A stretch of DNA of 64,000 nt, taken from contig JACKFB010000005.1 of the NCBI GenBank assembly GCA_020632695.1, positions 1-64,000 of the forward strand, read 5' to 3'. The notes below the pieces were generated by a model that did not search any database, was not told the DNA's origin, and saw only the letters and a list, made by a program, of their open reading frames with translations. The position numbers and the translations under genes are program-made. Below are positions 43,977 through 56,500 of the stretch, one piece after another; positions within the stretch are counted from its first letter, which is position 1, and each line of letters starts with the position of its first letter. The stretch comes from Deltaproteobacteria bacterium (GTDB lineage: Bacteria; Myxococcota_A; UBA9042; PHBI01; JACKFB01).

Positions 43977-44805
43977 ACGCCGCCGCCAGCCGCCGCGCCG
44001 TCTCGGGACAGAGGCGGGGGCCTCCTTCGACCGCGCTCCGCCCCCCGGTCTCCGGGTCGGCCAGCGTCGCGGCGTCGACGTGCACGATGACCTGGTGCCG
44101 CTCTCCACCCGCCAGCTCGCCCGGGCCGCGCGCGAGCCAGGACTCGGCGAGCTGCACCAAAGCGTCGGATCTCTCCGCGGAAAGATCCCCACCCTCCTCG
44201 CCAGCGTCCGTGGCCTCCTCACGGATCACCTCCCGCGCCGCCTCCAGCGCCCGCAGCAGCAGCGCGCCATCGTCGGGGGCGAGCCGAGCCTTCAGCACGA
44301 GCGCCCCATCCTCATCCCACCACCAGGAGAGGGCCCGGCAAGCGTGTCGGCGTTCCGAAGCCTCGCTCTCGTCCTCGGCCCGCTCGACCCGGCGCCGCTC
44401 CCGGCACAGCCGCTCGAGATGTGAGGCCGTGCCCGTCCGGGCCACGCGTAGCAGGAACTCCTCGTTTTCCGGCGTGGCCACGCGCGTGACCGCCCGCATC
44501 TTCGAGTAGCTGAGTACGCCGGAACGGAACGCCTCGCAGAGCCGCGGAAGCTCCGCGAGTCGCCGGGCCACCCGCACCTTCTCACCGGCGGCGCCGAGCC
44601 CGATGCCGCACTTCCACGACAGCCAGTGCGCGCACGAAGCGATGCCCCACTGCGCCCACGCTCGTCTGCGGTCGAACTCCCCGATGAGCTCGAGGAAGCG
44701 ACAGCTCGCCGCGTTCAGATGAGCCGCCAGCTCGGTGATCCGGTCCCCCAGATCCTCGTTCGAGCAGGCCTCGGGCGCCGCATCGTGTAGCAGTTCCGCC
44801 ATCAT
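43960..44805 (-). CDS. DUF222 protein truncated before its HNH nuclease domain
   Basis: A 281-residue DUF222 (13E12-type) protein. Recognisable blocks are ITELAAHLNAASCRFLELIG, FDRRRAWAQWGIASCAHWLS, GEKVRVARRLAELP and SYSKMRAVTRVA. The sequence reaches VIVHVDAATLADPETG and PRLCPETARRLA, where the family normally continues into a linker and an HNH nuclease domain. Instead it ends at FSIRR, which is the reverse strand of the 3' end of lipoprotein member C. The HNH part is missing, so the gene is probably a disabled remnant. The start at 44805 is set by GGAGAG; the open frame reaches 44844 (TTG). Confidence 0.78.
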   Translation of the reverse strand: MMAELLHDAAPEACSNEDLGDRITELAAHLNAASCRFLELIGEFDRRRAWAQWGIASCAHWLSWKCGIGLGAAGEKVRVARRLAELPRLCEAFRSGVLSYSKMRAVTRVATPENEEFLLRVARTGTASHLERLCRERRRVERAEDESEASERRHACRALSWWWDEDGALVLKARLAPDDGALLLRALEAAREVIREEATDAGEEGGDLSAERSDALVQLAESWLARGPGELAGGERHQVIVHVDAATLADPETGGRSAVEGGPRLCPETARRLAAAFSIRR

Positions 44806-45074
44806 CTCGCTCTCCGTCGGTGAAGGAACAAACATACTGAACAAATGTTGCGCTCGTCAAGCGGCAAGCGTCCCCCGGGGTCAGACGCCGACCTGTCAAG
44901 TTGATGGGAGCGGTGACCGGGGGACCTGGGGGCTTGGTGCCGGGTACCCCTGACCACCGGCGCGTCGGTGGAGGCATCGGGGTCTCACGAGCGCCGCTCG
45001 GGGGACGCGGATTGGCTGGCAAGCAGGGGCGGACTCGGGCAGCATGGAGTCACGATTCCAGACGGGAGCTGCTG

Positions 45075-48167
<3,093 letters not shown>

Positions 48168-48203
48168 CGTCCGCCCCCCACCGACGTCATCGCCGCGCGG
48201 CAC

Positions 48204-48217
48204 TGGAACTCGTTCTA
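48204..48217. promoter_or_regulatory. KstR-like operator 8 (TGGAACTCGTTCTA)
   Basis: A palindrome 37 nt upstream of the acyltransferase start, 26 kb away from the other seven sites. It fits TnnAACnnGTTnnA exactly. Confidence 0.7.
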
Positions 48218-48253
48218 GTCCGCGGGCCTCGATGGTGGCAGGGTGGACCCACC

Positions 48254-49225
48254 ATGCTGACCCTCGAGCGACTGAAGCGCATCAAGCTGGCGACCACCCC
48301 CCTCGGACAGATGTTCGTCGCCAACCTCATCCTGCGCTTCGACTACCGCTTGCCCCGGCGCACGAAGATCGAGCTCGCGGGCACGGAGAACCTGCCCGGC
48401 CACCCGGTCATCTTCGCCATGAACCATACGGATCGTTACAATTACTGGCCCTTCCAGTACCGGCTCTACCGCGCCGGTCACGGCTTCACCGCGGCGTGGG
48501 TGAAGGGGAAGTACTACGAGAACCCGGTCATCGGCGCCTTCATGGACAGCTGCAACAACATCCCCCTGCCCTCCCGCGGCTACGTCATCGCCACCGAGTT
48601 CCGCGCCGCGCTGGGCCGCGTCCCCACCAACGCCGAGTACCGCCTGTTGCGCGACATCGTCGACCGCCAGCGCTCGCTGGACGACCCGCTGCCCGCCGAC
48701 ACCTCCGCCGACCTCCGCACCTTCCTGGGCGCCGGTGACTTCCTGGGCCGCTTCGACCGCCTCTTCGGCGCCATGATGGACGAGGTCATGCGCCTGTGCC
48801 GCTCGGCCCTCGAGGACAAGGGCGTGCACCTGCTGGTCTTCCCCCAGGGCACGCGCTCCAAGCGGCTCACCCGCGGCCACACCGGCATGGCCCAGGTCGC
48901 CCAGCACCTCGGCGCCACCATCGTCCCGGTCGGGTGCAACGGCAGCGACCGCGTCTACCCCGGCAACTCACCCCTGGCCCACGGCGGCCACATCATCTAC
49001 CGCATGGGCCCGCCGCTCACCCCCGACGGCCCGGAGCTGGCGCCCCACCGCGTCCCCGCCTCGGCCCGCCCGTTCAGCCTGGAGGCCACCGCCGCCCACG
49101 GCCTGGCCTACCAGGCGATCACCGACATCGTGATGGACCGCATCAACGACCTGCTGGACCCCGAGTACCAACGCCAGGAAGGCGTCGAAGCCGAGGCGAC
49201 CTCCGTCTCGCGCTTCATCGAGTAG
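48254..49225 (+). CDS. Glycerolipid acyltransferase (PlsC-like), KstR-like regulon member
   Basis: A 323-residue acyltransferase of the PlsC/LPLAT superfamily. The first motif is MNHTDRYNYW (His58), and the second is FPQGTRS (196-202), close to the usual FPEGTRS. The aspartate expected four residues after His58 is not in its normal place: Asp60 is two residues later. The enzyme may therefore be atypical. A further region (about 110-175) between the motifs is longer than in standard PlsC. The ATG has an operator palindrome just upstream. It probably acylates a glycerol or steroid alcohol at the membrane. It converges with the amidotransferase gene. Confidence 0.82.
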   Translation: MLTLERLKRIKLATTPLGQMFVANLILRFDYRLPRRTKIELAGTENLPGHPVIFAMNHTDRYNYWPFQYRLYRAGHGFTAAWVKGKYYENPVIGAFMDSCNNIPLPSRGYVIATEFRAALGRVPTNAEYRLLRDIVDRQRSLDDPLPADTSADLRTFLGAGDFLGRFDRLFGAMMDEVMRLCRSALEDKGVHLLVFPQGTRSKRLTRGHTGMAQVAQHLGATIVPVGCNGSDRVYPGNSPLAHGGHIIYRMGPPLTPDGPELAPHRVPASARPFSLEATAAHGLAYQAITDIVMDRINDLLDPEYQRQEGVEAEATSVSRFIE

Positions 49226-49228
49226 GCC

Positions 49229-50947
49229 CTACTCGATCGGGTCGAACTGGACGTCCACCGACAGGGTCTCACCGGCGCCGCCCACGTAGATGGTGCCGCC
49301 GGTGGGGGTAGCGTCCACGTAGTTGCGGCCGACGGCGACCCGCACGTGGTCGGTCTGGGTGACCAGGCCGTTGGTGGGGTCGAAGCCCTTCCACCCCAGC
49401 TCCGGCAGGTAGCACTGCACCCAGGCGTGCGACGCCTCGGACTGGGCGACGTTCGCGGCCTTGGGCCCCGTGTAGATGTAGCCCGTGGCGTAGCGCGCCG
49501 GGACGCCCAGCAGCCGCGCCATGGCGATGAGCAGGTTCGCGAAGTCCTGGCACACCCCCTGGCGGTCCACGTAGGTCTCGAAGGCCGTCGTCGCCAGGGT
49601 CGTCGAGCCCTGGCGGTAGGTGTACTCCTTGAAGATGGTGATGTTCATGTCCAGCAGCGTCTGCAGGAGATCGGAGCTGTTCCGACCGACGAAGTTCATC
49701 GCGTAGTCGGTCAGCGTGGCGAGCTGCGACTCGGGCAGCTCGGGCGGCAGCATGTAGGGCGCCAGCATGTGCCGCTGCCAGGGCATCCACACCAGCGGGA
49801 TCTGGGTGCGCGCCCGCAGCGGCCGGTAGTGGAAGGGGTCGCTGTCCAGCACCTCGACGACGCTGTCGGCCACGATGCGCAGCTCGGTGTAGGGCGTCTC
49901 GATGAGCAGCCGGCGGCAGCGGTTGCCGAAGACGTCCTCGAAGTCGCGGGCGCGCCCGTCCACCGACACCTCGATGGTGTGCTCGCGCAGCCGCTGGAGG
50001 TGGTCCTCGATCGGGGTGAGGCGCAGCAGGTGGTCGCTGCGCTCGACCGGCTTCTCGTAGGTGTAGACGCTGGTGTGGCGCACCCGGAAGGTCTTGGGCT
50101 CCACGCCCGCCGGCGGCGTGGGGACCTGGTAGATGTGGAGCTGCGGCGCGGCGTCCTGGGGGCCGGTGCGCAGCCGGATGGTGCCCTGGCGCGCGATGAG
50201 CAGCTCGCCGGCGGGGAGCTGCTGCCAGCTCGCCGGCCCGCCGTCCTGGGCCAGCAGCTCCGAGCTCAGCACCAGGCCGTTCCGGCTGGTGATGCCGCGC
50301 TTGAAGAGGTCCACGACGAGGTCCTCGTCGCCGAAGGGCCGGCTGTTGTAGGGCGGCCGGCGCTCCCAGGCGTAGAGCGGCGCCTTGCCCTGCCCGTCGG
50401 TGTACGCCAGCAGGTCCCGGCCGTCGCAGAGCACCACCGAGAAGCTGCCGTAGCCGTCCATGTCGCGCAGCAGCGCCAGCGTCTCGTCGATGTCCACCTC
50501 GCCCAGCGAGCGCCAGCCGCGCTCGGCGATGCGGTTCATCAGGATGCAGAAGACCAGCTCGCTGTCGGTGGACCCCACCGGCTCGAACATCATCGGCCCC
50601 TCGACGGGGGGGACCGTGTCGAGCGAGCCGGCGTGGGCGAACATCCAGTCGCGGCCGCCCCAGGTGCGCACGAAGGGCTGGGTGTTGGCGTCGCTGATGC
50701 TGCCCCACCGCGCGCGCCGGATGTGCAGCAGGAAGGTGGACGAGGACAGGTGGTCCCAGGTCTTGATCAGCTCGGAGCGCAGGCTGCCGGCCCTCGGCGA
50801 GTGCTCCTTCAGGATCGTCGCCGCTGGCTCCGCCCCCCCGTAGAAGCCCACGCCCCAGCCGTCGGGCAGGTGCCCCTCGGTCAATCCACGCAGCTCGAAC
50901 GAAGGGGCCAGCATGCCCTCGAAGGACATGGCGATCATGTTCGGCAA
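49229..50947 (-). CDS. Class II glutamine amidotransferase-like (Cys-less) + transglutaminase fusion
   Basis: 572 residues from a TTG start (GGAGAG upstream). Residues 1-270 follow the class II GATase fold (PNMIAMSFEGMLAPSFELRG, DGWGVGFYGG, LHIRRARWGSISDANTQPF, FAHAGSLD). The catalytic Cys2 of real GATases is Pro here, so this domain is probably non-hydrolytic. A bacterial transglutaminase N-domain and core follow, with the triad in QGVCQDFANL (Cys), SHAWVQCYLPELGW (His) and GFDPTNG (Asp). This fusion is the usual partner of the alpha-E, ATP-grasp and DUF2126 proteins that lie directly upstream. The predicted function is peptide or isopeptide bond cleavage or ligation. Confidence 0.82.
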   Translation of the reverse strand: MPNMIAMSFEGMLAPSFELRGLTEGHLPDGWGVGFYGGAEPAATILKEHSPRAGSLRSELIKTWDHLSSSTFLLHIRRARWGSISDANTQPFVRTWGGRDWMFAHAGSLDTVPPVEGPMMFEPVGSTDSELVFCILMNRIAERGWRSLGEVDIDETLALLRDMDGYGSFSVVLCDGRDLLAYTDGQGKAPLYAWERRPPYNSRPFGDEDLVVDLFKRGITSRNGLVLSSELLAQDGGPASWQQLPAGELLIARQGTIRLRTGPQDAAPQLHIYQVPTPPAGVEPKTFRVRHTSVYTYEKPVERSDHLLRLTPIEDHLQRLREHTIEVSVDGRARDFEDVFGNRCRRLLIETPYTELRIVADSVVEVLDSDPFHYRPLRARTQIPLVWMPWQRHMLAPYMLPPELPESQLATLTDYAMNFVGRNSSDLLQTLLDMNITIFKEYTYRQGSTTLATTAFETYVDRQGVCQDFANLLIAMARLLGVPARYATGYIYTGPKAANVAQSEASHAWVQCYLPELGWKGFDPTNGLVTQTDHVRVAVGRNYVDATPTGGTIYVGGAGETLSVDVQFDPIE

Positions 50948-50976
50948 GGAGCTCTCCGGGGGACGGGCGACGCGTT

Positions 50977-52038
50977 TCAGGCCTGGGCGGCGTCGCCGTG
51001 ACCCAGCACCTCGTGGCCGAGCCCGGTGCAGATGCACGCGGTCTCGTCGACGACGTGGGTCAGGATATCGTGGAATCCGTCCCGTGAGATCGTCTCGGCA
51101 GAGATATCCTGGAGCCAGGCGTCGAGCGCCCGCATCCGCTCGAGGGTCTCGCCGCCGGGGAGCTTCGTCGCCGCCAGCGGCCGGATGCGGCTCAGGCAGT
51201 CCAGGGCCCGGCGTACGCAGAAGCGTACCGAACGCGGGAACTCGCGCTCCAGCAACAGGAACTCGGCCACCCGCGGGCCGCGCACCACCCCGCCGCTGCT
51301 CTTCATGAAGGGCTCGAGCGCCGAGCACGCCCGCAAGAGCGAGGGCAGCAGCACCAGCTCCACGCTGAGATCCGCCGAACGCGCCTCGAGCTGACTGAGC
51401 ACGTGGTGGTGCACGTCCAGGGTGCGCGCCGTCTGCCCGGTGCGCTCCAGCAAGAGCCCCAGCCAGATGAAGTCCATCGCGTGGTTGTGCAGCATCGTGC
51501 CGTGGACCTGCCCCAGCACGAGCTGCACCTGCCGCTTGATGTGCCTGTAGAAGTCGTAGCGCCCCTCGCTCCACAGCGTGCGCGCCGCGTCGGTGCGCAG
51601 CCACAGGTGCAGCTCGTTGACGGACTCCCACACCTCCAGGCTGATGACCTCGCGGATGGCCCGCGCGTTCCAGCGCGCCGCGTCGATGGACGACAGCAGT
51701 GACGCCCCGCAGGTCGCGTCCCAGGTCAGGTAGTCCTGCACCGCCTCGCCGTCGCCGGTGGCCTCGGCGTCGAAGCGCTCGAGGAAGCGCTCCTCCTCGC
51801 CCGAGACGATGATGACCGGGCGCCAGATGTCGCTCGGCGCCAGCTCCGTGTCCAGGGCCAGGTTGGCCGTCACGAAGAGCATCCGCGCCGTGCTCTCGGT
51901 GCGCTCGAGATAGCGCCCGAGCCAGAAGCAGTGGTCAGCGACCCGCGATATCACCTTCGCACTCCGCTTCCGTAGGGGCCGGTCGACGTCTGCCGCGACC
52001 ATAGCAGAGCCGCCGCGCGCGGTCGCTGCGTTCCTCAT
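50977..52038 (-). CDS. Alpha-E domain protein
   Basis: A 353-residue all-helical protein of the alpha-E family. The domain starts with VISRVADHCFWLGRYLERTE and includes CGASLLSSIDAARWNARAIR, AMDFIWLGLLLERTGQTAR and SRIRPLAATKLPG. It starts at 52038 with an ATGA overlap on the ATP-grasp stop, so the two are made together. The first 36 residues before the domain are Ala/Arg-rich, and a second ATG at 52002 is possible. It is known in predicted peptide-modification clusters with ATP-grasp and transglutaminase genes. The biochemical role is not established. Confidence 0.88.
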   Translation of the reverse strand: MRNAATARGGSAMVAADVDRPLRKRSAKVISRVADHCFWLGRYLERTESTARMLFVTANLALDTELAPSDIWRPVIIVSGEEERFLERFDAEATGDGEAVQDYLTWDATCGASLLSSIDAARWNARAIREVISLEVWESVNELHLWLRTDAARTLWSEGRYDFYRHIKRQVQLVLGQVHGTMLHNHAMDFIWLGLLLERTGQTARTLDVHHHVLSQLEARSADLSVELVLLPSLLRACSALEPFMKSSGGVVRGPRVAEFLLLEREFPRSVRFCVRRALDCLSRIRPLAATKLPGGETLERMRALDAWLQDISAETISRDGFHDILTHVVDETACICTGLGHEVLGHGDAAQA

Positions 52039-53501
52039 CGGCGCAGTACCCAGGTGTCCTTCGAGCCGCCGCCCTGGCTCGAGTTGACCACGTAGGACCC
52101 GCGCGGCAACGCCACGCGCGTCAGCCCGCCGGGCAGCACCCAGGGCCCCTCGCTGCCGGTCAGCACGTAGGGCCGCAGGTCCACGCGCCGCGGCTCGAAG
52201 CGCTGGGTCTCGGGGATCCAGGTCGGGCAGGTCGACAGCTCCAGGCGCCGTTGGGCGATGTACTTGCGCGGCGTCGCCTTGATGCGCTCGGCGAAGGCGG
52301 CGCGCTCGGTCTTCGACGCGCTGGGCCCCATGAGCATCCCGTAGCCGCCGGCCTCGTCCACCGACTTCACGACCATCTCGTCGAGGTGCTCGAGCACGAA
52401 GCGGCGGTCGTCCTCGCGGTCGCAGAGCCAGGTCGGCACCTGCTGGAGGATCGGCTCCTCGGACAGGTAGAAGCGCACCATGTCGGGGACGTAGGGGTAG
52501 ATCGCCTTGTCGTCGGCGACGCCGTTGCCCGGCGCGTTGGCCAGCGTGACGTTGCCCTTGGCCCAGGCGCCGATGAGCCCGCGCACGCCCAGCAGGGAGT
52601 CGGCCCGGAAGGCCGCCGGGTCGATGTAGGCGTCGTCGATGCGCCGGTAGATGACGTCGACCTGCTGCGGGCCGGCCGTCGTCTTGAGCCAGACCCGGTC
52701 GTCGTCGACGTAGAGATCCCCCGGCTCGGTGAGCGGGAGCCCCATGGTGCGGGCGAGGAAGCTGTGCTCGAAGTACGCGGAGTTGTACATGCCCGGCGTC
52801 AGCACCACCACGAAGGCCTTGGCGGGGTCGCCGGGCGCGACCGAGCGCAGGCTCTCGGCCAGCTTCGAGGGGTAGAGGTCGACGCGCTGGACCTGGGCCT
52901 CGCGGAAGGCGGCCGCGAAGACGCGCTTGGTGACGAGGCGGTTCTCCAGCACGTAGGAGACGCCCGACGGCGTGCGGACGTTGTCCTCGAGGACAAGCCA
53001 GGTGCCGGCGCCGTCGCGCACCATGTCGATGCCGCCGATGTGGATGCGCACCCCGCTGGGCGGGCGCACGCCGCGCACCAGCGCGGTGTACTGGCTGGCG
53101 CCCAGGACCAGCTCCTTCGGGATGACGCCTTCGGCGAGGATGCGCTGGTCGCCGTAGACGTCGTCGAGGAAGCACTGCAGCGCCTGCACGCGCTGGCGCA
53201 GCCCGCGGTCGAGGTGGTCCCAGTCGTCGGCGTCGATGACGCGAGGGAGCAGGTCGAAGGGGAAGATCTTCTCGGTGCCGCGCTGGTCTGCGTACACCGA
53301 GAACGTCACGCCGGCCCGGAGCAGCACCTGGTCGGCCAGACGCTGGAGCCGCTCGAAGTCGGCGCCGACGGCCGACTCGACCTCGGCCATCAACGCGGTG
53401 AAGGGGTCCCGCGGGACGCCGGGGGCGCCGAAGATCTCGTCGAAGCTGTGCAGCTCGGGCGTGTAGCGATCGAAGAGGCTGGAGGTGGCGGTGGCTGTCA
53501 C
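52035..53501 (-). CDS. Circularly permuted ATP-grasp type 2 protein
   Basis: 488 residues from a GTG start (GGGAGA upstream). It matches the circularly permuted ATP-grasp family (formerly DUF404/407/403): QRGTEKIFPFDLLPRVI, LVLEDNVRTPSGVSYVLENR, DVIYRRIDDAYIDP, LANAPGNGVADDKAIYPYVP, VVKSVDEAGGYGMLMGP and PRGSYVVNSSQGGGSKDTWV. The family is predicted to form amide bonds using ATP. It lies between DUF2126 and alpha-E genes in the known order. It is separated from DUF2126 by 81 nt. Confidence 0.92.
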   Translation of the reverse strand: MTATATSSLFDRYTPELHSFDEIFGAPGVPRDPFTALMAEVESAVGADFERLQRLADQVLLRAGVTFSVYADQRGTEKIFPFDLLPRVIDADDWDHLDRGLRQRVQALQCFLDDVYGDQRILAEGVIPKELVLGASQYTALVRGVRPPSGVRIHIGGIDMVRDGAGTWLVLEDNVRTPSGVSYVLENRLVTKRVFAAAFREAQVQRVDLYPSKLAESLRSVAPGDPAKAFVVVLTPGMYNSAYFEHSFLARTMGLPLTEPGDLYVDDDRVWLKTTAGPQQVDVIYRRIDDAYIDPAAFRADSLLGVRGLIGAWAKGNVTLANAPGNGVADDKAIYPYVPDMVRFYLSEEPILQQVPTWLCDREDDRRFVLEHLDEMVVKSVDEAGGYGMLMGPSASKTERAAFAERIKATPRKYIAQRRLELSTCPTWIPETQRFEPRRVDLRPYVLTGSEGPWVLPGGLTRVALPRGSYVVNSSQGGGSKDTWVLRR

Positions 53502-53582
53502 GTCGGTCTCCCTTGGAGCCCGCGGCGCGGCCTGGGGGGGCCGGGACTCGGCGCGGGGCGGGTCATCGTGGCGGTCAGCGGG

Positions 53583-56500
53583 CTAGCCCGACGCTTCCGG
53601 TGGCGGCTCCGGCATCGGGTGGTCCACCGGGAAGCGGCGGAGATCGAGGGTGTAGGGGGTCTCGGGGTGCGGGGCCGCGAGCTCGGCGCGGACGGGCCAG
53701 GGGCGCGGTCCCTCCAGGGTGAAGCGCTGGGCGCGACGCGCGGCGGCCTCGAAGCGGGTCAGCGGCTGGCTGTCGAAGCTGCGGCCTTCGGGGTGCCACA
53801 CGTGGTAGGCCGCGCCGCCCAGGCTGCGCTCGGCCCAGAGATCGACCACGTCGATGCGCAGCGGGTGGTGGATGCCGATGTGGGGTTGCAGGCTGTGGGG
53901 CGGGGCCCAGGCGCGGAAGCGGACGCCGCCGACCTGCTCGCCCGACGTGTTCGTGGCGCGCAGCGGGACCTGCAGGCCGGCGATGACCACCGCGTGGCGC
54001 TCGGGGACCAGGCCCGAGGCGCGGATCTCGACGCGCTCCATCGAGCTGTCGACGTAGCGCGCGGTCCCGGTGGCCGTCGCCTCCTCGCCCAGCACCGGCC
54101 AGGGCTCCAGCGCGTTGCGCACCTCCACGGTGACGTCGCCCGCGTGCAGGCGCCCGACCAGCGGGCAGCGCAGATCGAGGAAGGGCTGGTAGGCGTCGGC
54201 CGGCAGCGGCGTGCCCTGGGCCTCGAGCCAGGCGAGCACGTCCTCGAAGTCGCGCCAGAGGTAGTAGGGCAGCAGGTAGCGGTCGTGGAGCGCCTGGCCC
54301 CAGCGCACCAGCGGCGCCCGGTAGGGCGTGCGGGCGAAGGCGGCCACCAGGGTGCGCGCCAGGGCGGCCTGGGCGGTGGCCATGCGGGGGTGCGGCGGCA
54401 TCTCGTAGGCCCGCAGCTCGACCAGGCCCTGGCGGCCGTGGGGGCCGGACGGCGCGCACAGCTTGTCGATGGAGATCTCGGCGCGGTGCGTGCTGCCGGC
54501 CACGTCGACCAGCAGGTTGCGGAAGAGCATGTCGCCCAGCCAGGGCGCGGGCGGCTCCGGCTCGTCGCGGCACGCGTGGGCCCGCTCCAGCGCCAGCTCC
54601 AGCTCGTAGAGGGCGTCGTGGCGGGCCTCGTCGACGCGCGGTGCCTGCGAGGTGGGGCCGACGAAGAGCCCGGTGAAGAGGTAGGAGAGCGAGGGGTGGT
54701 GCTGGGTGAAGGTGATGAGGCTGGCGAGCAGGTCGGGGCGCAGGATGAAGGGGCTCTCCAGGAGCTTCGGGCCGCCCATCGTCAGGTGGTTCCCGCCGCC
54801 GCTTCCCTGCTGGCGGCCGTCGAGCATGTATTTTTCGGAGTGCAGGCCCGAGGCGAGGGCGCAGTCGAAGACGGCGTGGATGAGGCGGTCGTACTCGGCC
54901 GTGGAGGCGACCGGCGGGAGGTTCACCTCGAGCACGCCGGGGTCGGGCGTGACGGCGAAGCGGAAGAGATCGGGGCCCGAGGGCGGCGAGTAGCCGCCGA
55001 GCTGCACGTCGACGCCGGTGGCCGCGCGGGACTGGCCGAGGATCTCGACCAGGGCGAAGAACTCCTCGGCGCACCAGAGCGGCGGCATGAACACGTGGAC
55101 GCGGCCCTCGCGTGCCTCGACGCAGAGCGCGGTGCGCACCGCGCGCAGGTCGTCGAGCTCGGCTCGCTCGGCCTCGAGGGCGGCGGCGGCCTCGGGGTCC
55201 TCGGCCAGGCGCGGGTCCTCGCGGACGACGGCCGGCTCCACCGGCGACGGGACCGGCAGGCAGTCGGGCAGCGAGTCCAGGGGCAGGCGGAGGCCGATCG
55301 GGCTGTCGCCCGGCACCAGGAAGACGTGGCCGCGGCGGAAGGTCCAGCGCGAGCTGTGCCAGCGGTCGCGCGCGCGGGTCAGCGGCAGGACCCAGCCGGC
55401 GGGCTCGCCGAGTCCGTGGCCGAGCACCCGGGCCAGGCGGCGGCGGGCCTCGGCGTCGCTCAGGTCGGCCGCGAGGGCGTCGGCGTCCGGCGGCAGGCTG
55501 GCCTCGGCCATCAGGAAGTGCCAGGGGTCCTCGAAGGCGGGCTGGAGGTACCCGGTGAAGCCGAGGCGCCGTGCCAGATCCTCGGCGAAGACCCGGGCGG
55601 CGGCCTCGGGGTCGTCGACCACCGCCGGCGCGCCGGCCCGGGGCGGAAGCTCGGGCCAGATCGCGTCGCCCTGGCGGCGCGCGATGATGTCGAGCGCCCA
55701 GCGGGGCAGCGACTCGCCCGGGTAGTGCTTTCCCTGGCGGTAGAAGACCAGGCCGCCCGGGGCCAGGCGGCGCCGCAGCGCATCGGCCAGCGCCAGGCCC
55801 AGCGCCCACTTGGACTCGCCCAGCGCGTCGGGACCCCACTCGGGGGCGTCGGGGTGCTCACGGCTGTTGAAGGTCGGCTCGCCGCCCAGCGTGAGGTGGA
55901 TGCCGTCCTCGACGAGGCGGGCGTCCGCCTGCGCCGAACGCTCGAGCAGGGTCTCCCAGGCGGCCTCGGTGTAGGGGGTGGTCGGTCGCGGCTCGTGCCC
56001 GACGCGGCCGACGATCATCTCGAACCCCAGCTCCGAGGCGACCACGTCGCTGGTGCCCTCGATGGGCGAGGCGAGCGCTGGCGTCGGCGTGCAGGCGAGC
56101 GGGATGTGCCCCTCGCCGCAGAGCAGGCCGCTGGTGCCGTCGATGCCGATCCACCCGCCGCCCGGCAGGTAGACCTCGGCCCAGGCGTGGAGATCGACGA
56201 CGTCGCGGGACACGCCTCGCGGCTGGTCGGGGATCATCCCCTCGTCGGCGAGCTGCACCAGGTAGCCGCTGGCGAATCGGGCGGCGAGGCCGCTGCGGCG
56301 CAGCGCGGCGACCAGCAGCACCGCCGAGTCGCGACACGAGCCGCGCCCCTGGGCCAGGGTCTCCTCGGGCGTCCAGATCCCCGACTCCTCGCGGATGACG
56401 TAGCGCACCTGGGAGGCGACCTTCCCGGCGAGCTCGACCACCCAGGCCACGGTGCCGCCGTGGCCCGGGTTGGCGGCGACGAAGGCCTCGAAGAGCGGCC

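Noticed and set aside
44831..44850. GAACAAATGTTG upstream of the DUF222 gene considered as a LexA box
   Set aside because: It has one mismatch to GAACnnnnGTTC and about three mismatches to the myxobacterial LexA pattern. No other SOS gene is nearby.
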